DNA of 41,592 nucleotides, from NCBI GenBank assembly GCA_964528875.1, contig CAZGUI010000017.1:1-41592 (forward strand). The letters run 5' to 3'. The position numbers and the translations under genes were made by a program. Positions 1-8,339 of this stretch are shown in pieces. The number at the start of each line of letters is the position of its first letter. The stretch's first letter is position 1. Source of the DNA: Bacteroides_E sp964528875 (GTDB taxonomy: Bacteria; Bacteroidota; Bacteroidia; Bacteroidales; Bacteroidaceae). The notes under the pieces are model-generated. The model was not told the origin of the DNA. It saw only the letters and a list, made by a program, of their open reading frames with translations, and did no database searches.

Positions 1-1883
1 TGACTTTAGATCAGAAAAAACTAGTTTATTATTTATCAGAAGCCGCACAAAGTGGTAGAGATATTCTATATGACCAAAATGGTAAATTCAACTTAACCAT
101 TCGCAGAACTCTTGAAGCTATTTATACAAACTATAAAGGTGATAAGAAAAGCGATGATTTCAAAGCTCTGGAAGTTTATTTAAAAAGAGTATGGTTTTCA
201 AATGGCATTCATCATCATTATGGAATGGAGAAGTTTGAACCTGCTTTTTCTGAATCTTTTTTCAAAGATGCTTTATTAAGTATAGATAGCTCTTTATTAC
301 CAATAGATAGTGGGTCGGTAGAGGATTTGTACAGTACACTTTCTCCTATCATCTTTGATGCTTCAGTAAAACCTAAAAGAGTTAATCAAGCCGATGGGGT
401 TGATTTAATAACTACTTCGGCATGTAACTATTATCAAGGAGTAACACAAGCTGAAGCTGAAGCCTTTTATGATGGTAAGAAAGATGTTAATGATGAAACG
501 CCCATTTCATATGGACTTAACAGCCGTTTAGTGAAAGAAGATGGAAGCTTACAGGAGAAAGTCTGGAAAGTGGGAGGTTTGTACAGTCAGGCCATAGAAA
601 AGGTAGTTTATTGGTTGGAGAAAGCTATGGAGGTGGCCGAAAACGAGAAACAAAAAGCTGTAATTGAGAAACTTATTGAATTTTATAATACAGGAGATCT
701 AAAGCGTTACGATGATTACAGTATCTTGTGGGTATACGATTTAGACTCTAGGGTTGATTTTGTGAATGGTTTTACTGAAACCTACGGAGATCCATTAGGG
801 TTAAAAGCTAGTTGGGAATCTATTGTAAACTTTAAAGATGTTGAAGCTACACAAAGAACAGAGTTGATAAGTAGTAATGCGCAATGGTTTGAAGATCATT
901 CACCTGTTGCTCCTGAGTTTAAAAAAGAAGAGGTGAAAGGAGTTTCTGCAAAAGTTATAACCGCAGCTATGTTAGGAGGAGATTTATATCCTGCAACAGC
1001 TATTGGTATAAATTTGCCTAATGCAAACTGGATACGTACTCAGCATGGATCTAAGTCTGTAACTATAGGAAATATTACAGATGCCTATAACAAAGCAGCA
1101 CACGGTAATGGTTTTGCAAAAGAATTTGCTTTTAGCCAAACTGAGGTGGATTTAATGGATAAATATGGCGATTTAACCGGTAATTTGCACACCGATTTAC
1201 ATGAGTGTTTAGGTCATGGATCAGGTAAATTATTACCGGGAGCAGAAGATGCTTTGAAAGCTTATGGTTCTACCATTGAAGAGGCGCGTGCTGACTTATT
1301 TGGGCTCTATTATGTGGCAGACACCAAATTGGTAGAGTTGGGCCTGACTCCAAATGAAGAGGCTTATAAGGCTGAATATTATAACTTTTTAATGAATGGG
1401 TTAATGACTCAACTGGTTCGTATAAATTTGGGGAATGATGTGGAAGAGGCACATATGCGTAATCGCCAATTAATAGCCCGTTGGGTATATGAAAAAGGCC
1501 AACAGGAAAAAGTTATAGAGTTGGTGAAAAAAGAGGGTAAAACGTATGTTCAAGTCAACGACTATGAAAAAGTTAGAGCTTTATTTGGTGAGCTTTTAGC
1601 CGAAATACAACGCATTCGTTCTACCGGAGACTTTGATGCAGCTCGAGCTATAGTGGAAAAATATGCAGTGAAAGTTGACCCTGAACTTCATCAAGAAGTG
1701 TTGGATCGTTATGCAAAATTAAATTTGGCTCCATATAAAGGTTTTGTTAACCCAATGTATCATTTGGTAACTAATGCAGAAAATGAAATCATTGATGTAA
1801 CAGTTAGTTATGAGGAAGGTTATAGCGAACAAATGTTGCGTTATAGTAAAGATTACTCTTTCTTGCCTTCACTAAATAATTAA
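1..1883 (+). CDS. Dipeptidyl peptidase III (M49 zinc metallopeptidase), 5' end outside window
   Basis: Removes dipeptides from the N-terminus of oligopeptides. The open frame runs from the left edge (first full codon at 3) to the stop at 1881-1883, so at least 626 residues are present; bacterial members are about 675 residues, so some 50 residues, probably with any signal peptide, lie left of the window. The ATG at 225 is internal: the codons before it are open and read like family sequence. The M49 zinc motif HECLGH is at 1200-1217 and the second motif EEARAD, which supplies the remaining zinc-binding Glu, is at 1278-1295. The gene stops two bases before the next start, so the two are probably co-transcribed. 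The family is known in Bacteroides; cell location cannot be judged without the N-terminus. Confidence 0.93.
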   Translation, partial: TLDQKKLVYYLSEAAQSGRDILYDQNGKFNLTIRRTLEAIYTNYKGDKKSDDFKALEVYLKRVWFSNGIHHHYGMEKFEPAFSESFFKDALLSIDSSLLPIDSGSVEDLYSTLSPIIFDASVKPKRVNQADGVDLITTSACNYYQGVTQAEAEAFYDGKKDVNDETPISYGLNSRLVKEDGSLQEKVWKVGGLYSQAIEKVVYWLEKAMEVAENEKQKAVIEKLIEFYNTGDLKRYDDYSILWVYDLDSRVDFVNGFTETYGDPLGLKASWESIVNFKDVEATQRTELISSNAQWFEDHSPVAPEFKKEEVKGVSAKVITAAMLGGDLYPATAIGINLPNANWIRTQHGSKSVTIGNITDAYNKAAHGNGFAKEFAFSQTEVDLMDKYGDLTGNLHTDLHECLGHGSGKLLPGAEDALKAYGSTIEEARADLFGLYYVADTKLVELGLTPNEEAYKAEYYNFLMNGLMTQLVRINLGNDVEEAHMRNRQLIARWVYEKGQQEKVIELVKKEGKTYVQVNDYEKVRALFGELLAEIQRIRSTGDFDAARAIVEKYAVKVDPELHQEVLDRYAKLNLAPYKGFVNPMYHLVTNAENEIIDVTVSYEEGYSEQMLRYSKDYSFLPSLNN

Positions 1884-1885
1884 GA

Positions 1886-2551
1886 ATGACGTTAGAAGAG
1901 AAAATAAAAGAAATTAGAATACAACTCCGTTTAGCTATGAACGGAGTTGTATCTCATAGTATGCGAGAAAAAGGTATAACTTACAAGTTGAACTTTGGGG
2001 TTGATTTGCCTACTTTAAAAAAAATAGCTGAAGGTTGGGAAAAAGAATCAGACTTAGCCCAAGCCTTGTGGAAAGAAGATATTAGAGAATTTAAGATTTT
2101 AGCAGGGTTGCTGTACCCCATAGAAGATTTTACTCCAGCGTTGGCCGATGAATGGGTAGAGGAGATTACTCAAAAGGAAATTGCTGAGATAACAGCTATG
2201 AATTTGTTTCAACATCTACCTGGTGCTTCATCGCTTGTTTATCGATGGATGGCTAGTAGTGAAGAGATGGTACAGATTTGTGGTTTTCTTACTTTTTCAC
2301 GCCTGATGAGCAAAATAGAAGAATTGGATGAGAGGGCATCTAATGAATTTATAAGCCAATCTCTTTCTGCCTTGAAAGATGATTCTTATGCTTTAAATAG
2401 TGCTTCCTTTTTAGCTTTACGTCAGTTTATTTCTAAAAGTGCAAATCATAGAAGTAGAATCTATCCTTTACTTGCTTCTTTGAAAAACTCAGGACATGAA
2501 AAAGAAGTAAAGATTTATCATATGATAGAGGAAGAATTATCGTATGTGTAA
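1886..2551 (+). CDS. DNA alkylation repair-like HEAT-repeat protein
   Basis: A 221-residue, largely helical protein resembling the short DNA-alkylation-repair (AlkD-like, PF08713-type) proteins often annotated in Bacteroidales. These are built of HEAT-like helical pairs that wrap DNA; the alternation of amphipathic helices from about residue 40 to 215 fits. The N-terminal stretch with SMREKGITYKLNFGV looks like the part that precedes the repeats. I cannot place the catalytic Trp/Asp/Arg set of AlkD with confidence, so enzymatic activity is not shown. It starts two bases after the M49 peptidase stop and is likely translated from the same message. A 10-bp perfect hairpin at 1921-1950 lies inside its first codons. 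Confidence 0.7.
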   Translation: MTLEEKIKEIRIQLRLAMNGVVSHSMREKGITYKLNFGVDLPTLKKIAEGWEKESDLAQALWKEDIREFKILAGLLYPIEDFTPALADEWVEEITQKEIAEITAMNLFQHLPGASSLVYRWMASSEEMVQICGFLTFSRLMSKIEELDERASNEFISQSLSALKDDSYALNSASFLALRQFISKSANHRSRIYPLLASLKNSGHEKEVKIYHMIEEELSYV

Positions 2552-2589
2552 AAAAAAGAATTTTAGCGATGCTATGATTAAAAAAGAGT

Positions 2590-2597
2590 TAACTTTG
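2590..2597 (+). promoter_or_regulatory. Probable -7 box of fur-purA promoter
   Basis: TAACTTTG matches the Bacteroidota -7 consensus TAnnTTTG and lies 22 bases before the fur ATG. No good TTTG -33 element is seen 19-21 bases upstream, so the call rests on the -7 box and its position. Confidence 0.45.
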
Positions 2598-2619
2598 TTA
2601 GTTGTTGATTAGATTATAA

Positions 2620-3090
2620 ATGGCTGTGAGTGATAAAGAGTCAATAAAAGTAGTAGAACAGATTTTTACTGAATACTTGAATTCAAGGGGACACAGAAAG
2701 ACTCCTGAGCGTTATGCTATATTAAATACTATCTATACAATAGGTGGTCATTTTGATATAGAAACCCTTTATTCCATGATGAAAGAGCAAGGTCGGTTCA
2801 GAGTGAGTCGGGCTACACTTTATAATACTATATCTTTATTAATAGATGCTCAATTAGTTATACGACATCAGTTTGGTAACTCATCACAGTATGAGAAAAC
2901 ATACGACCGATCAATTCATCACCATTTAATATGCACTGAATGTGGTAAGATTATTGAGCAAAAGAACAAACAGCTGCAAAAAGAAATAGAAGCGGCAGAG
3001 TTTTCGAAATTTCAGGTTTCTCACTATTCACTGTATGTCTATGGACTATGTGATAAGTGCATTAGACTAAATAAACACAATAAAAAATAA
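2620..3090 (+). CDS. Fur-family metal/peroxide-responsive transcriptional regulator
   Basis: A 156-residue winged-helix repressor of the Fur superfamily. Residues 20-85 form the DNA-binding domain, with the recognition-helix signature SRATLYNTI around 63-71. The dimerisation domain has the His cluster IHHHL near 99-103 and two structural zinc pairs, Cys105/Cys108 (CTEC) and Cys144/Cys147 (CDKC). The sequence cannot tell whether it is a true Fur, a PerR or a Zur. It is followed after 17 bases by purA, an arrangement that suggests one transcript. The final codons and stop lie in a perfect 16-bp tandem duplication (3070-3101), so the C-terminus looks recently altered. Confidence 0.9.
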   Translation: MAVSDKESIKVVEQIFTEYLNSRGHRKTPERYAILNTIYTIGGHFDIETLYSMMKEQGRFRVSRATLYNTISLLIDAQLVIRHQFGNSSQYEKTYDRSIHHHLICTECGKIIEQKNKQLQKEIEAAEFSKFQVSHYSLYVYGLCDKCIRLNKHNKK

Positions 3091-3101
3091 ACACAATAAA
3101 A
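3070..3101. repeat. Perfect 16-bp tandem duplication across the fur stop codon
   Basis: The unit AATAAACACAATAAAA occurs twice without a gap (3070-3085 and 3086-3101). The first copy encodes the last NKHNK of Fur; because 16 is not a multiple of three, the second copy is read in another frame and supplies the stop codon. The remaining copy forms the fur-purA spacer. Confidence 0.9.
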
Positions 3102-3107
3102 ACAATC

Positions 3108-4367
3108 ATGAAAGTAGATGTTCTTTTAGGTTTACAATGGGGGGACGAAGGTAAAGGTAAAGTTGTAGACGTTCTAACTCCTAATTATGATGTAATCGCT
3201 CGTTTTCAGGGTGGTCCTAATGCGGGACATACATTGATATTTGAGGGTCAAAAATATGTGTTACGTTCTATTCCTTCAGGTATTTTTCAAGGAGATAAGA
3301 TTAACATTATAGGTAATGGTGTGGTTCTTGACCCTGCTAGATTTATGGAAGAAGCTTTAAGTCTTGAAGCAGCAGGTCACGATTTAAAGAGTCGTCTAGG
3401 TATATCCAAAAAAGCACATTTAATATTACCAACACACCGCCTTTTGGATGCTGTATATGAGCAACAAAAAGGAGATGATAAAGTAGGTACTACCGGAAGA
3501 GGTATTGGCCCAACTTATACAGATAAAGTGAGTCGTTTAGGTTTACGTGTAGGGGATTTATTATCTAATTTCGAGGCAAAGTATGCACGTCTCAAAGCAC
3601 ACCACGAAAAGCTATTGAAAGATATGAACTATGCTTACGATTTAACTGAATCTGAACAGGAGTGGATGAAGGGTATTGAGTATCTTAAAAAGTTTAAACT
3701 ACTAGATAGTGAACACCTTATTAATCAGGCTTTGGATAAAGAACAACGGGTACTTTGCGAAGGAGCTCAAGGAACAATGTTGGATATTGATTTTGGTTCA
3801 TATCCTTATGTTACATCTTCTAATACGGTATGTGCCGGGGCTTGTATTGGTTTAGGTATTTCTCCCAGAAGGATTGGTGACGTGTATGGCATTTTTAAAG
3901 CTTATTGTACAAGAGTTGGTTCAGGTCCTTTTCCTACTGAATTATTTAATGAAACCGGTGATTTGATTTGTGAATTGGGAGGAGAGTTTGGTTCAGTAAC
4001 TGGGCGTAAAAGACGTTGTGGATGGATTGACTTAGTGGCTTTACGCTATTCTGTAATGATTAATGGAGTAACAAAGTTAATCATGATGAAGAGTGATGTT
4101 TTAGATACTTTTGAAACCATTAAAGTCTGTGTTGCTTATAAAGTAAATGGAGAAGAAATAGATTATTTCCCTTATGATATTGAAGGAGATGTTGAACCTA
4201 TTTATAAGGAACTTAAAGGTTGGAAAACCGATATGACTAAAGTGAAAAATGAGAGTGAGTTTCCTCATGAATTTAATAATTATCTTGATTTCTTAGAAAA
4301 ACATCTAGGAGTTAAGATTGCTATTGTTTCTGTAGGTCCCGACCGTGAGCAAACAATTATTCGCTAA
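3108..4367 (+). CDS. purA: Adenylosuccinate synthetase
   Basis: Joins IMP and aspartate using GTP to make adenylosuccinate, the first committed step to AMP, in the cytoplasm. The protein has 419 residues, near the usual 430. The N-terminal GTP/IMP loop WGDEGKGK is at residues 11-18, with catalytic Asp13, and NAGHTL carries catalytic His41, the same positions as in the well-studied enzymes. TTGRGIGPTYTDK and the GTGRKRRCGW-like stretch (here VTGRKRRCGW) that binds IMP and GTP are both present. It follows fur by 17 bases and probably depends on the promoter upstream of fur. Nothing unusual in the protein. Confidence 0.97.
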   Translation: MKVDVLLGLQWGDEGKGKVVDVLTPNYDVIARFQGGPNAGHTLIFEGQKYVLRSIPSGIFQGDKINIIGNGVVLDPARFMEEALSLEAAGHDLKSRLGISKKAHLILPTHRLLDAVYEQQKGDDKVGTTGRGIGPTYTDKVSRLGLRVGDLLSNFEAKYARLKAHHEKLLKDMNYAYDLTESEQEWMKGIEYLKKFKLLDSEHLINQALDKEQRVLCEGAQGTMLDIDFGSYPYVTSSNTVCAGACIGLGISPRRIGDVYGIFKAYCTRVGSGPFPTELFNETGDLICELGGEFGSVTGRKRRCGWIDLVALRYSVMINGVTKLIMMKSDVLDTFETIKVCVAYKVNGEEIDYFPYDIEGDVEPIYKELKGWKTDMTKVKNESEFPHEFNNYLDFLEKHLGVKIAIVSVGPDREQTIIR

Positions 4368-4446
4368 TCTTTAGTTAAGGATTCATATACCTGATTACAA
4401 CAATACGAATAAACAATGTTAAATGGAGGGAGACTTGATAATTAAA

Positions 4447-4478
4447 TTGAGTTTTTCGCTTGTTTGGCAATATGTTTG
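4447..4478 (+). promoter_or_regulatory. Promoter of the YugP-type peptidase gene
   Basis: TTG at 4447-4449 and TATGTTTG at 4471-4478 (matching TAnnTTTG) are 21 bases apart. The start codon is about 55 bases downstream and has an AAGGTGG ribosome site. Confidence 0.5.
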
Positions 4479-4533
4479 TATATAGTATAATGGAGAGAAT
4501 ATAAATTAATAGTATTATTCAAAAGGTGGAAAT

Positions 4534-5229
4534 ATGAGTTTAGGTGGAATAGGAATACAATGGATTATATTTATTGGTATTGCTCTTGTTAGCTTCATTG
4601 TTCAAGCAAACTTACAGCGTAAGTTCAAGAAATACTCAAAGATTCCGTTAACTAACGGAATGACGGGCAAGGAAGTGGCTGAGCAGATGTTGAGAGAGAA
4701 CAACATAAATGATGTAACTGTAATCTCGACGGTAGGACAGTTGACAGACCATTATAATCCTCTGAATAAAACAGTAAATCTGAGTGAAGGAGTTTATAAC
4801 AGCGATAGTATTATGGCTGCAGCTGTGGCAGCACACGAATGTGGTCATGCTGTGCAACATGCTCAAGCTTATGCTCCTTTAACTTTGAGAAGTAAGTTAG
4901 TTCCCATTGTGAGTTTAGCTTCACGATGGATGAGTTGGATTTTATTATTAGGTATTATTCTGTTAGAAGCTATGCCGGGTCTTTTACTTGCGGGTATTTT
5001 GCTCTTTGCAACTACAACACTTTTTAGTTTTGTTACTTTACCCGTTGAAATAGATGCAAGTAAAAGAGCATTAGTATGGCTTGATAGTTCAGGAATAACC
5101 AATAGTCAAAATCATGTTTTTGCTAAAGATGCACTAAAATCAGCTGCATATACTTATGTTGTAGCGGCACTTGGTTCATTAGCTACTCTTATTTATTATG
5201 TTTTGATTTTCTTAGGTAGAAGAAACTAA
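4534..5229 (+). CDS. Membrane zinc metallopeptidase, YugP type
   Basis: A 231-residue integral membrane protein of the neutral zinc metallopeptidase family PF04298 (YugP). A first membrane helix spans about residues 9-25. A cytoplasmic or periplasmic loop then carries the zinc-binding HEXXH motif as HECGH at 101-105 (AAHECGHAVQHA). Further hydrophobic segments follow at about 120-170 and 205-228. The downstream Glu expected as third ligand is probably in the VEIDAS stretch near 182. Substrates of the family are not established. The start is supported by AAGGTGG seven bases before ATG. It is a single-gene unit with its own promoter. Confidence 0.88.
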   Translation: MSLGGIGIQWIIFIGIALVSFIVQANLQRKFKKYSKIPLTNGMTGKEVAEQMLRENNINDVTVISTVGQLTDHYNPLNKTVNLSEGVYNSDSIMAAAVAAHECGHAVQHAQAYAPLTLRSKLVPIVSLASRWMSWILLLGIILLEAMPGLLLAGILLFATTTLFSFVTLPVEIDASKRALVWLDSSGITNSQNHVFAKDALKSAAYTYVVAALGSLATLIYYVLIFLGRRN

Positions 5230-5338
5230 AACAGAGATTTAAGAAATAGAAGAATTATTATCCAAGGTGTTTTTGATTCTAGAATAAACACATAGTGGAT
5301 AGAAAAATATAAGCAGAGTGTAAAGAATTAGCTGAGGC

Positions 5339-5363
5339 AGCGTTCTTAACGCTCTGTTTTCTT
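5339..5363 (+). terminator. Possible rho-independent terminator
   Basis: AGCGTT (5339-5344) and AACGCT (5348-5353) form a 6-bp stem with a three-base loop, followed by a T-rich tail. It lies about 110 bases after the peptidase gene. Confidence 0.5.
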
Positions 5364-5499
5364 TTATGAGATAGCTATGAAAGCATATTGAAGGCAAACG
5401 ATGTAAAAGTTCAGCTGTCTCTCATCTCCTTAGTAACAGATGTGACTTTTTTTGTTTATCGTTTTGTTGTTCTATCTGTGCATGGAATGGCTCTTTTTA

Positions 5500-5507
5500 T
5501 ATATTTG
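5500..5507 (+). promoter_or_regulatory. -7 box before the metallo-hydrolase gene
   Basis: TATATTTG matches TAnnTTTG and sits 30 bases before the ATG. The -33 region is weak (CTGTG about 19 bases upstream). Confidence 0.45.
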
Positions 5508-5537
5508 TATATTACATAAATAGGATAAAGTAGATCA

Positions 5538-6365
5538 ATGATGTTGAATAACAATCAGATTATAATGTTAGGCACGGGGAATGCTATTGTTACCAAGTGC
5601 TATAATACTTGTTTCATATTAAGAACAGCAAAAACTATGTTATTAGTTGATGCAGGTGGAGGAAATGGTGTTTTATTGCAATTAGAAAAAGTGAAAATTG
5701 ACTTAACCGATATACATCATATGTTTATAACCCATGCACACACAGATCATATTTTAGGTGCGGTCTGGATTGTTAGGCTAGTTATACATCGGATGAAAAA
5801 TAAAGAATATAATGGTACTTTTACGATATACAGCCATAATAAAGTATTAAAAATTCTGGATTGTATCTGCCGTATGACATTACCCACAAAAGATCTATCC
5901 TTTTTAGGAAAGTCTGTGTTGTTCAGCGAAGTGAATGATAAAGACATTTTCCAAATAGAGGATATGGAACTTCATTGCTTTGATATATTATCCACTAAAG
6001 AAAAACAATTTGGTTTTTCTGCTCAATTACCTAATAATATGAAATTAGTTTGTCTAGGAGATGAACCTTATAATGAGAGTAATCGTCATTATGTAGAAAA
6101 TGCTGATTGGCTTTTGTGCGAAGCATTTTGTTTATATAAAGACCGTGATGTGTTTAAGCCTTATGAAAAACATCATAGTACCGCATTGGAAGCCGGTATC
6201 TTAGCCAATAGGTTAAATGTAAAAAATCTATTATTGTATCATACTGAAGACCATAATTTAGATATACGTAAAGAAGCGTATTCAGAAGAAGCATCACAGA
6301 ATTTCAAAGGAAAAGTATTTGTTCCTAATGATTTAGAAGTAATCAACCTGGATAGTGATGAGTAG
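5538..6365 (+). CDS. RNase Z-like metallo-beta-lactamase-fold hydrolase
   Basis: A 275-residue enzyme with the metallo-beta-lactamase fold. The main zinc motif THAHTDHILG is at residues 65-74. A later metal Asp is in CLGDEPYN, and the HHST motif together with LLLYHTEDHN near the C-terminus follows the layout of the ElaC/RNase Z branch (His before an ST-A-x-x-A helix, then LLLxH). The flexible arm typical of RNase Z is not clear, and the substrate could be tRNA 3' ends, a phosphodiester or something else. Tandem ATG codons open the gene; the first is used here. It stands alone between a promoter-like box and a terminator. Confidence 0.8.
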   Translation: MMLNNNQIIMLGTGNAIVTKCYNTCFILRTAKTMLLVDAGGGNGVLLQLEKVKIDLTDIHHMFITHAHTDHILGAVWIVRLVIHRMKNKEYNGTFTIYSHNKVLKILDCICRMTLPTKDLSFLGKSVLFSEVNDKDIFQIEDMELHCFDILSTKEKQFGFSAQLPNNMKLVCLGDEPYNESNRHYVENADWLLCEAFCLYKDRDVFKPYEKHHSTALEAGILANRLNVKNLLLYHTEDHNLDIRKEAYSEEASQNFKGKVFVPNDLEVINLDSDE

Positions 6366-6409
6366 AATTTTATTCTTCTACACTTTTTTAATAGAAAATA
6401 AATACCCCT

Positions 6410-6436
6410 AAGCAAATGTTTAGGATGCTTTTTTTT
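6410..6436 (+). terminator. Rho-independent terminator after the metallo-hydrolase gene
   Basis: AAGCA (6410-6414) pairs with TGCTT (6426-6430) and is followed by a run of T. A competing stem CCTAA/TTAGG overlaps it. Confidence 0.6.
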
Positions 6437-6438
6437 CT

Positions 6439-6446
6439 TAATTTTG
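6439..6446 (+). promoter_or_regulatory. -7 box of the hisS promoter
   Basis: TAATTTTG matches TAnnTTTG and lies 42 bases before the hisS ATG, directly after the upstream terminator. The -33 match is poor. Confidence 0.45.
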
Positions 6447-6488
6447 TGATCTATAGAATTTAATAATAATAATAAATCATATTCAAAA

Positions 6489-7850
6489 ATGGGACTAAAA
6501 CCAAGTTTACCTAAAGGTACTCGAGATTTTTCACCTCTAGAAATGGCGAAACGCAATTATATTTTTGATACCATTCGTGAGGTCTATTATTTATATGGAT
6601 TTCAACAGATCGAGACACCGGCTATGGAAACTTTGTCTACTTTGATGGGTAAGTATGGTGATGAAGGAGACCAACTTCTTTTTAAAGTCTTAAATTCAGG
6701 TGATTATCTAAGTAAAATATCAGAGGAAGATTTGTTGAGTCGTAAAAGTGGTCAGTTAATTCATCAGTTCTCTGATAAAGGTTTACGTTACGATCTAACT
6801 GTTCCTTTTGCACGTTATGTTGTGATGCATCGAAATGAAATAACATTTCCTTTCAAACGTTATCAGATACAACCTGTTTGGAGAGCTGATAGACCCCAAA
6901 AAGGAAGATATAGAGAGTTTTATCAATGCGATGCTGATATTATAGGTAGTGATTCTTTATTGAATGAAATTGAACTGGTTGAGATTATAGATACTGTTTT
7001 CTCTAAATTTGGTATACGTGTTGCCATCAAATTGAATAATAGAAAAATTTTATCAGGTATTGCTGAAGTCATTGGTGAGGAAGATAAAATTGTGGATATT
7101 ACTGTAGCTATTGATAAGTTAGATAAAATAGGTATTGACAATGTGCATAAAGAACTATTGGGTAAAGGAGTCTCTGAACAAGCAATAGAAAAGCTACAAC
7201 CTATTATAGAATTATCAGGAACAAATAAGGATAAGATAGCCACATTAAAAGAGGTTTTAGCAGATAGCCAAATTGGTATCGAGGGAGTTAATGAATGCGA
7301 GTTTATATTGAAAGCTGTAGAACCGATAGGATTAACTAATGCCGTGGAATTTGATATAACTCTAGCACGTGGTTTAAACTATTATACCGGTGCAATTATT
7401 GAGGTTAAAGCCTTAGATGTTGAAATAGGTAGCATTACCGGAGGAGGTAGGTATGACAATCTGACAGGGGTGTTTGGTATGGAGGGCGTTTCCGGAGTGG
7501 GGATATCTTTTGGAGCCGATCGTATCTTTGACGTGTTGAATCAATTGGATCTATATCCTACTGATGCAACTAAAGGTACAACTCTTCTTTTTGTTAATTT
7601 TGGAGAAGAAGATATGCTTTATTCTTTAAAGGCTTTAAATCAGATTAGAAAAGCAGGAATCTCTTCGGAAATTTACCCTGATGTTGCAAAAATGAGAAAG
7701 CAGATGAGTTATGCCAATGCGAATCAAATCAATTATGTGGCAATGATTGGTGAAAATGAACGCCATGCAAATAAAATAACTCTTCGAAATATGTCAACCG
7801 GAGAACAAGACTTGCTGAGTTTAGAAGAGTTAATAGAGAAGTTAAGATAA
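6489..7850 (+). CDS. hisS: Histidyl-tRNA synthetase
   Basis: Class II aminoacyl-tRNA synthetase that charges tRNA-His. It has 453 residues, normal for the Bacteroidales form. The N-terminal PKGTRDFSP motif is at about residues 8-16. Motif 2 is recognisable as WRADRPQKGRYREFYQCD near 135-155, the histidine-binding LARGLNYYTG near 297, and motif 3 as GSITGGGRYDNL near 317-328. The C-terminal anticodon-binding domain follows from about 365. It is a single-gene unit ending in a strong terminator. Confidence 0.96.
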   Translation: MGLKPSLPKGTRDFSPLEMAKRNYIFDTIREVYYLYGFQQIETPAMETLSTLMGKYGDEGDQLLFKVLNSGDYLSKISEEDLLSRKSGQLIHQFSDKGLRYDLTVPFARYVVMHRNEITFPFKRYQIQPVWRADRPQKGRYREFYQCDADIIGSDSLLNEIELVEIIDTVFSKFGIRVAIKLNNRKILSGIAEVIGEEDKIVDITVAIDKLDKIGIDNVHKELLGKGVSEQAIEKLQPIIELSGTNKDKIATLKEVLADSQIGIEGVNECEFILKAVEPIGLTNAVEFDITLARGLNYYTGAIIEVKALDVEIGSITGGGRYDNLTGVFGMEGVSGVGISFGADRIFDVLNQLDLYPTDATKGTTLLFVNFGEEDMLYSLKALNQIRKAGISSEIYPDVAKMRKQMSYANANQINYVAMIGENERHANKITLRNMSTGEQDLLSLEELIEKLR

Positions 7851-7869
7851 GTGATTTTATAAATAATTT

Positions 7870-7907
7870 AAAGAGATGAGTTCCAATGAAACTCATCTCT
7901 TTTTTTT
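7870..7907 (+). terminator. Strong rho-independent terminator after hisS
   Basis: A 13-bp perfect stem, AAAGAGATGAGTT (7870-7882) with its complement at 7890-7902, has a seven-base loop and runs into a tract of eight or more T. Confidence 0.9.
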
Positions 7908-7913
7908 GAAGTC

Positions 7914-7976
7914 TGTCAGAGTGTCCCCATATGTCAGTGTTCTTTTGATAAACATTACTTTGGCACGGTTTTAGTA
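7914..7976 (+). promoter_or_regulatory. groESL upstream control region: TGTCAG repeats and a -24-like TGGCACG element
   Basis: TGTCAG occurs at 7914-7919 and 7932-7937, 18 bases apart, with GTGTCC between. TTTGGCACG follows; TGGCACG at 7961-7967 is a perfect sigma-54 -24 element, and the -12 position exactly 12 bases on has G but not C (TAGTA). TTACTTTG, one base off the normal -7 box, overlaps it at 7957-7962. The groES ATG is 60 bases further on. Which sigma factor uses this site cannot be decided from the sequence. Confidence 0.45.
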
Positions 7977-8036
7977 ACTCTGAGAGTGTAAATAAAAAAA
8001 TAATAAAAGCAATAATAACATTAAAAACGAAAAACA

Positions 8037-8309
8037 ATGAAGATTAAACCATTAGCAGACAGAGTTCTTATTCTACCTGCAGCTGCAGAAGAGAAAACTA
8101 TTGGAGGTATAATTATTCCGGATACAGCGAAAGAAAAGCCATTGAAAGGTGAAGTGGTTGCTGTTGGACAAGGTACTAAAGATGAAGAAATGATTCTAAA
8201 AGTAGGAGACCAGGTTCTTTATGGCAAATACGCAGGAACTGAACTAGAGGTAGAAGGAAAGGATTATTTAATCATGCGTCAAAGTGATGTAGTTGCTGTT
8301 TTAGGTTAA
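8037..8309 (+). CDS. groES: Co-chaperonin GroES
   Basis: The 10-kDa lid of the GroEL folding chamber; 90 residues, the usual length. It opens with KPLADRVLI, carries the mobile loop that docks on GroEL at about 16-32 (EEKTIGGIIIPDTAKEK), and ends with the conserved VGDQVLYGKYAGTE and YLIMRQSDVVAVL stretches. It is followed by groEL after 30 bases in the standard groESL operon. Control is probably through the region at 7914-7976, which has unusual elements. Confidence 0.97.
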   Translation: MKIKPLADRVLILPAAAEEKTIGGIIIPDTAKEKPLKGEVVAVGQGTKDEEMILKVGDQVLYGKYAGTELEVEGKDYLIMRQSDVVAVLG

Positions 8310-8339
8310 ATCATAAATTAAGATAAAAATTAAAAGATT

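Larger units (their letters stand above)
5230..5537. other. Intergenic region with hairpins before the metallo-hydrolase gene
   Basis: This 308-bp gap holds a short terminator-like hairpin (5339-5363), a pairing GAGATAGCT (5368-5376) with AGCTGTCTC (5413-5421), a 5-bp hairpin CATCT/AGATG (5423-5442) running into seven T, and a promoter-like -7 box at 5500-5507. No convincing reading frame or promoter for a small RNA was found in it. Confidence 0.5.

Noticed and set aside
225..227. ATG at 225 as the start of the M49 peptidase
   Set aside because: The frame is open and family-like from base 3, so the ATG is internal and the gene starts left of the window.
1270..1452. Minus-strand frame inside the M49 peptidase gene and similar opposite-strand frames in other genes
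   Set aside because: They lie wholly inside well-supported genes, lack ribosome sites and domains, and follow from the codon pattern of the real gene.
4393..4401. GATTACAAC as part of a tracrRNA anti-repeat
   Set aside because: Only eight or nine bases match the repeat end; no longer complementarity or promoter-terminator arrangement was found in the window.
5366..5455. Small RNA with terminator before the metallo-hydrolase gene
   Set aside because: Hairpins and a T run are present but there is no promoter, the stems are weak, and nothing known resembles it.
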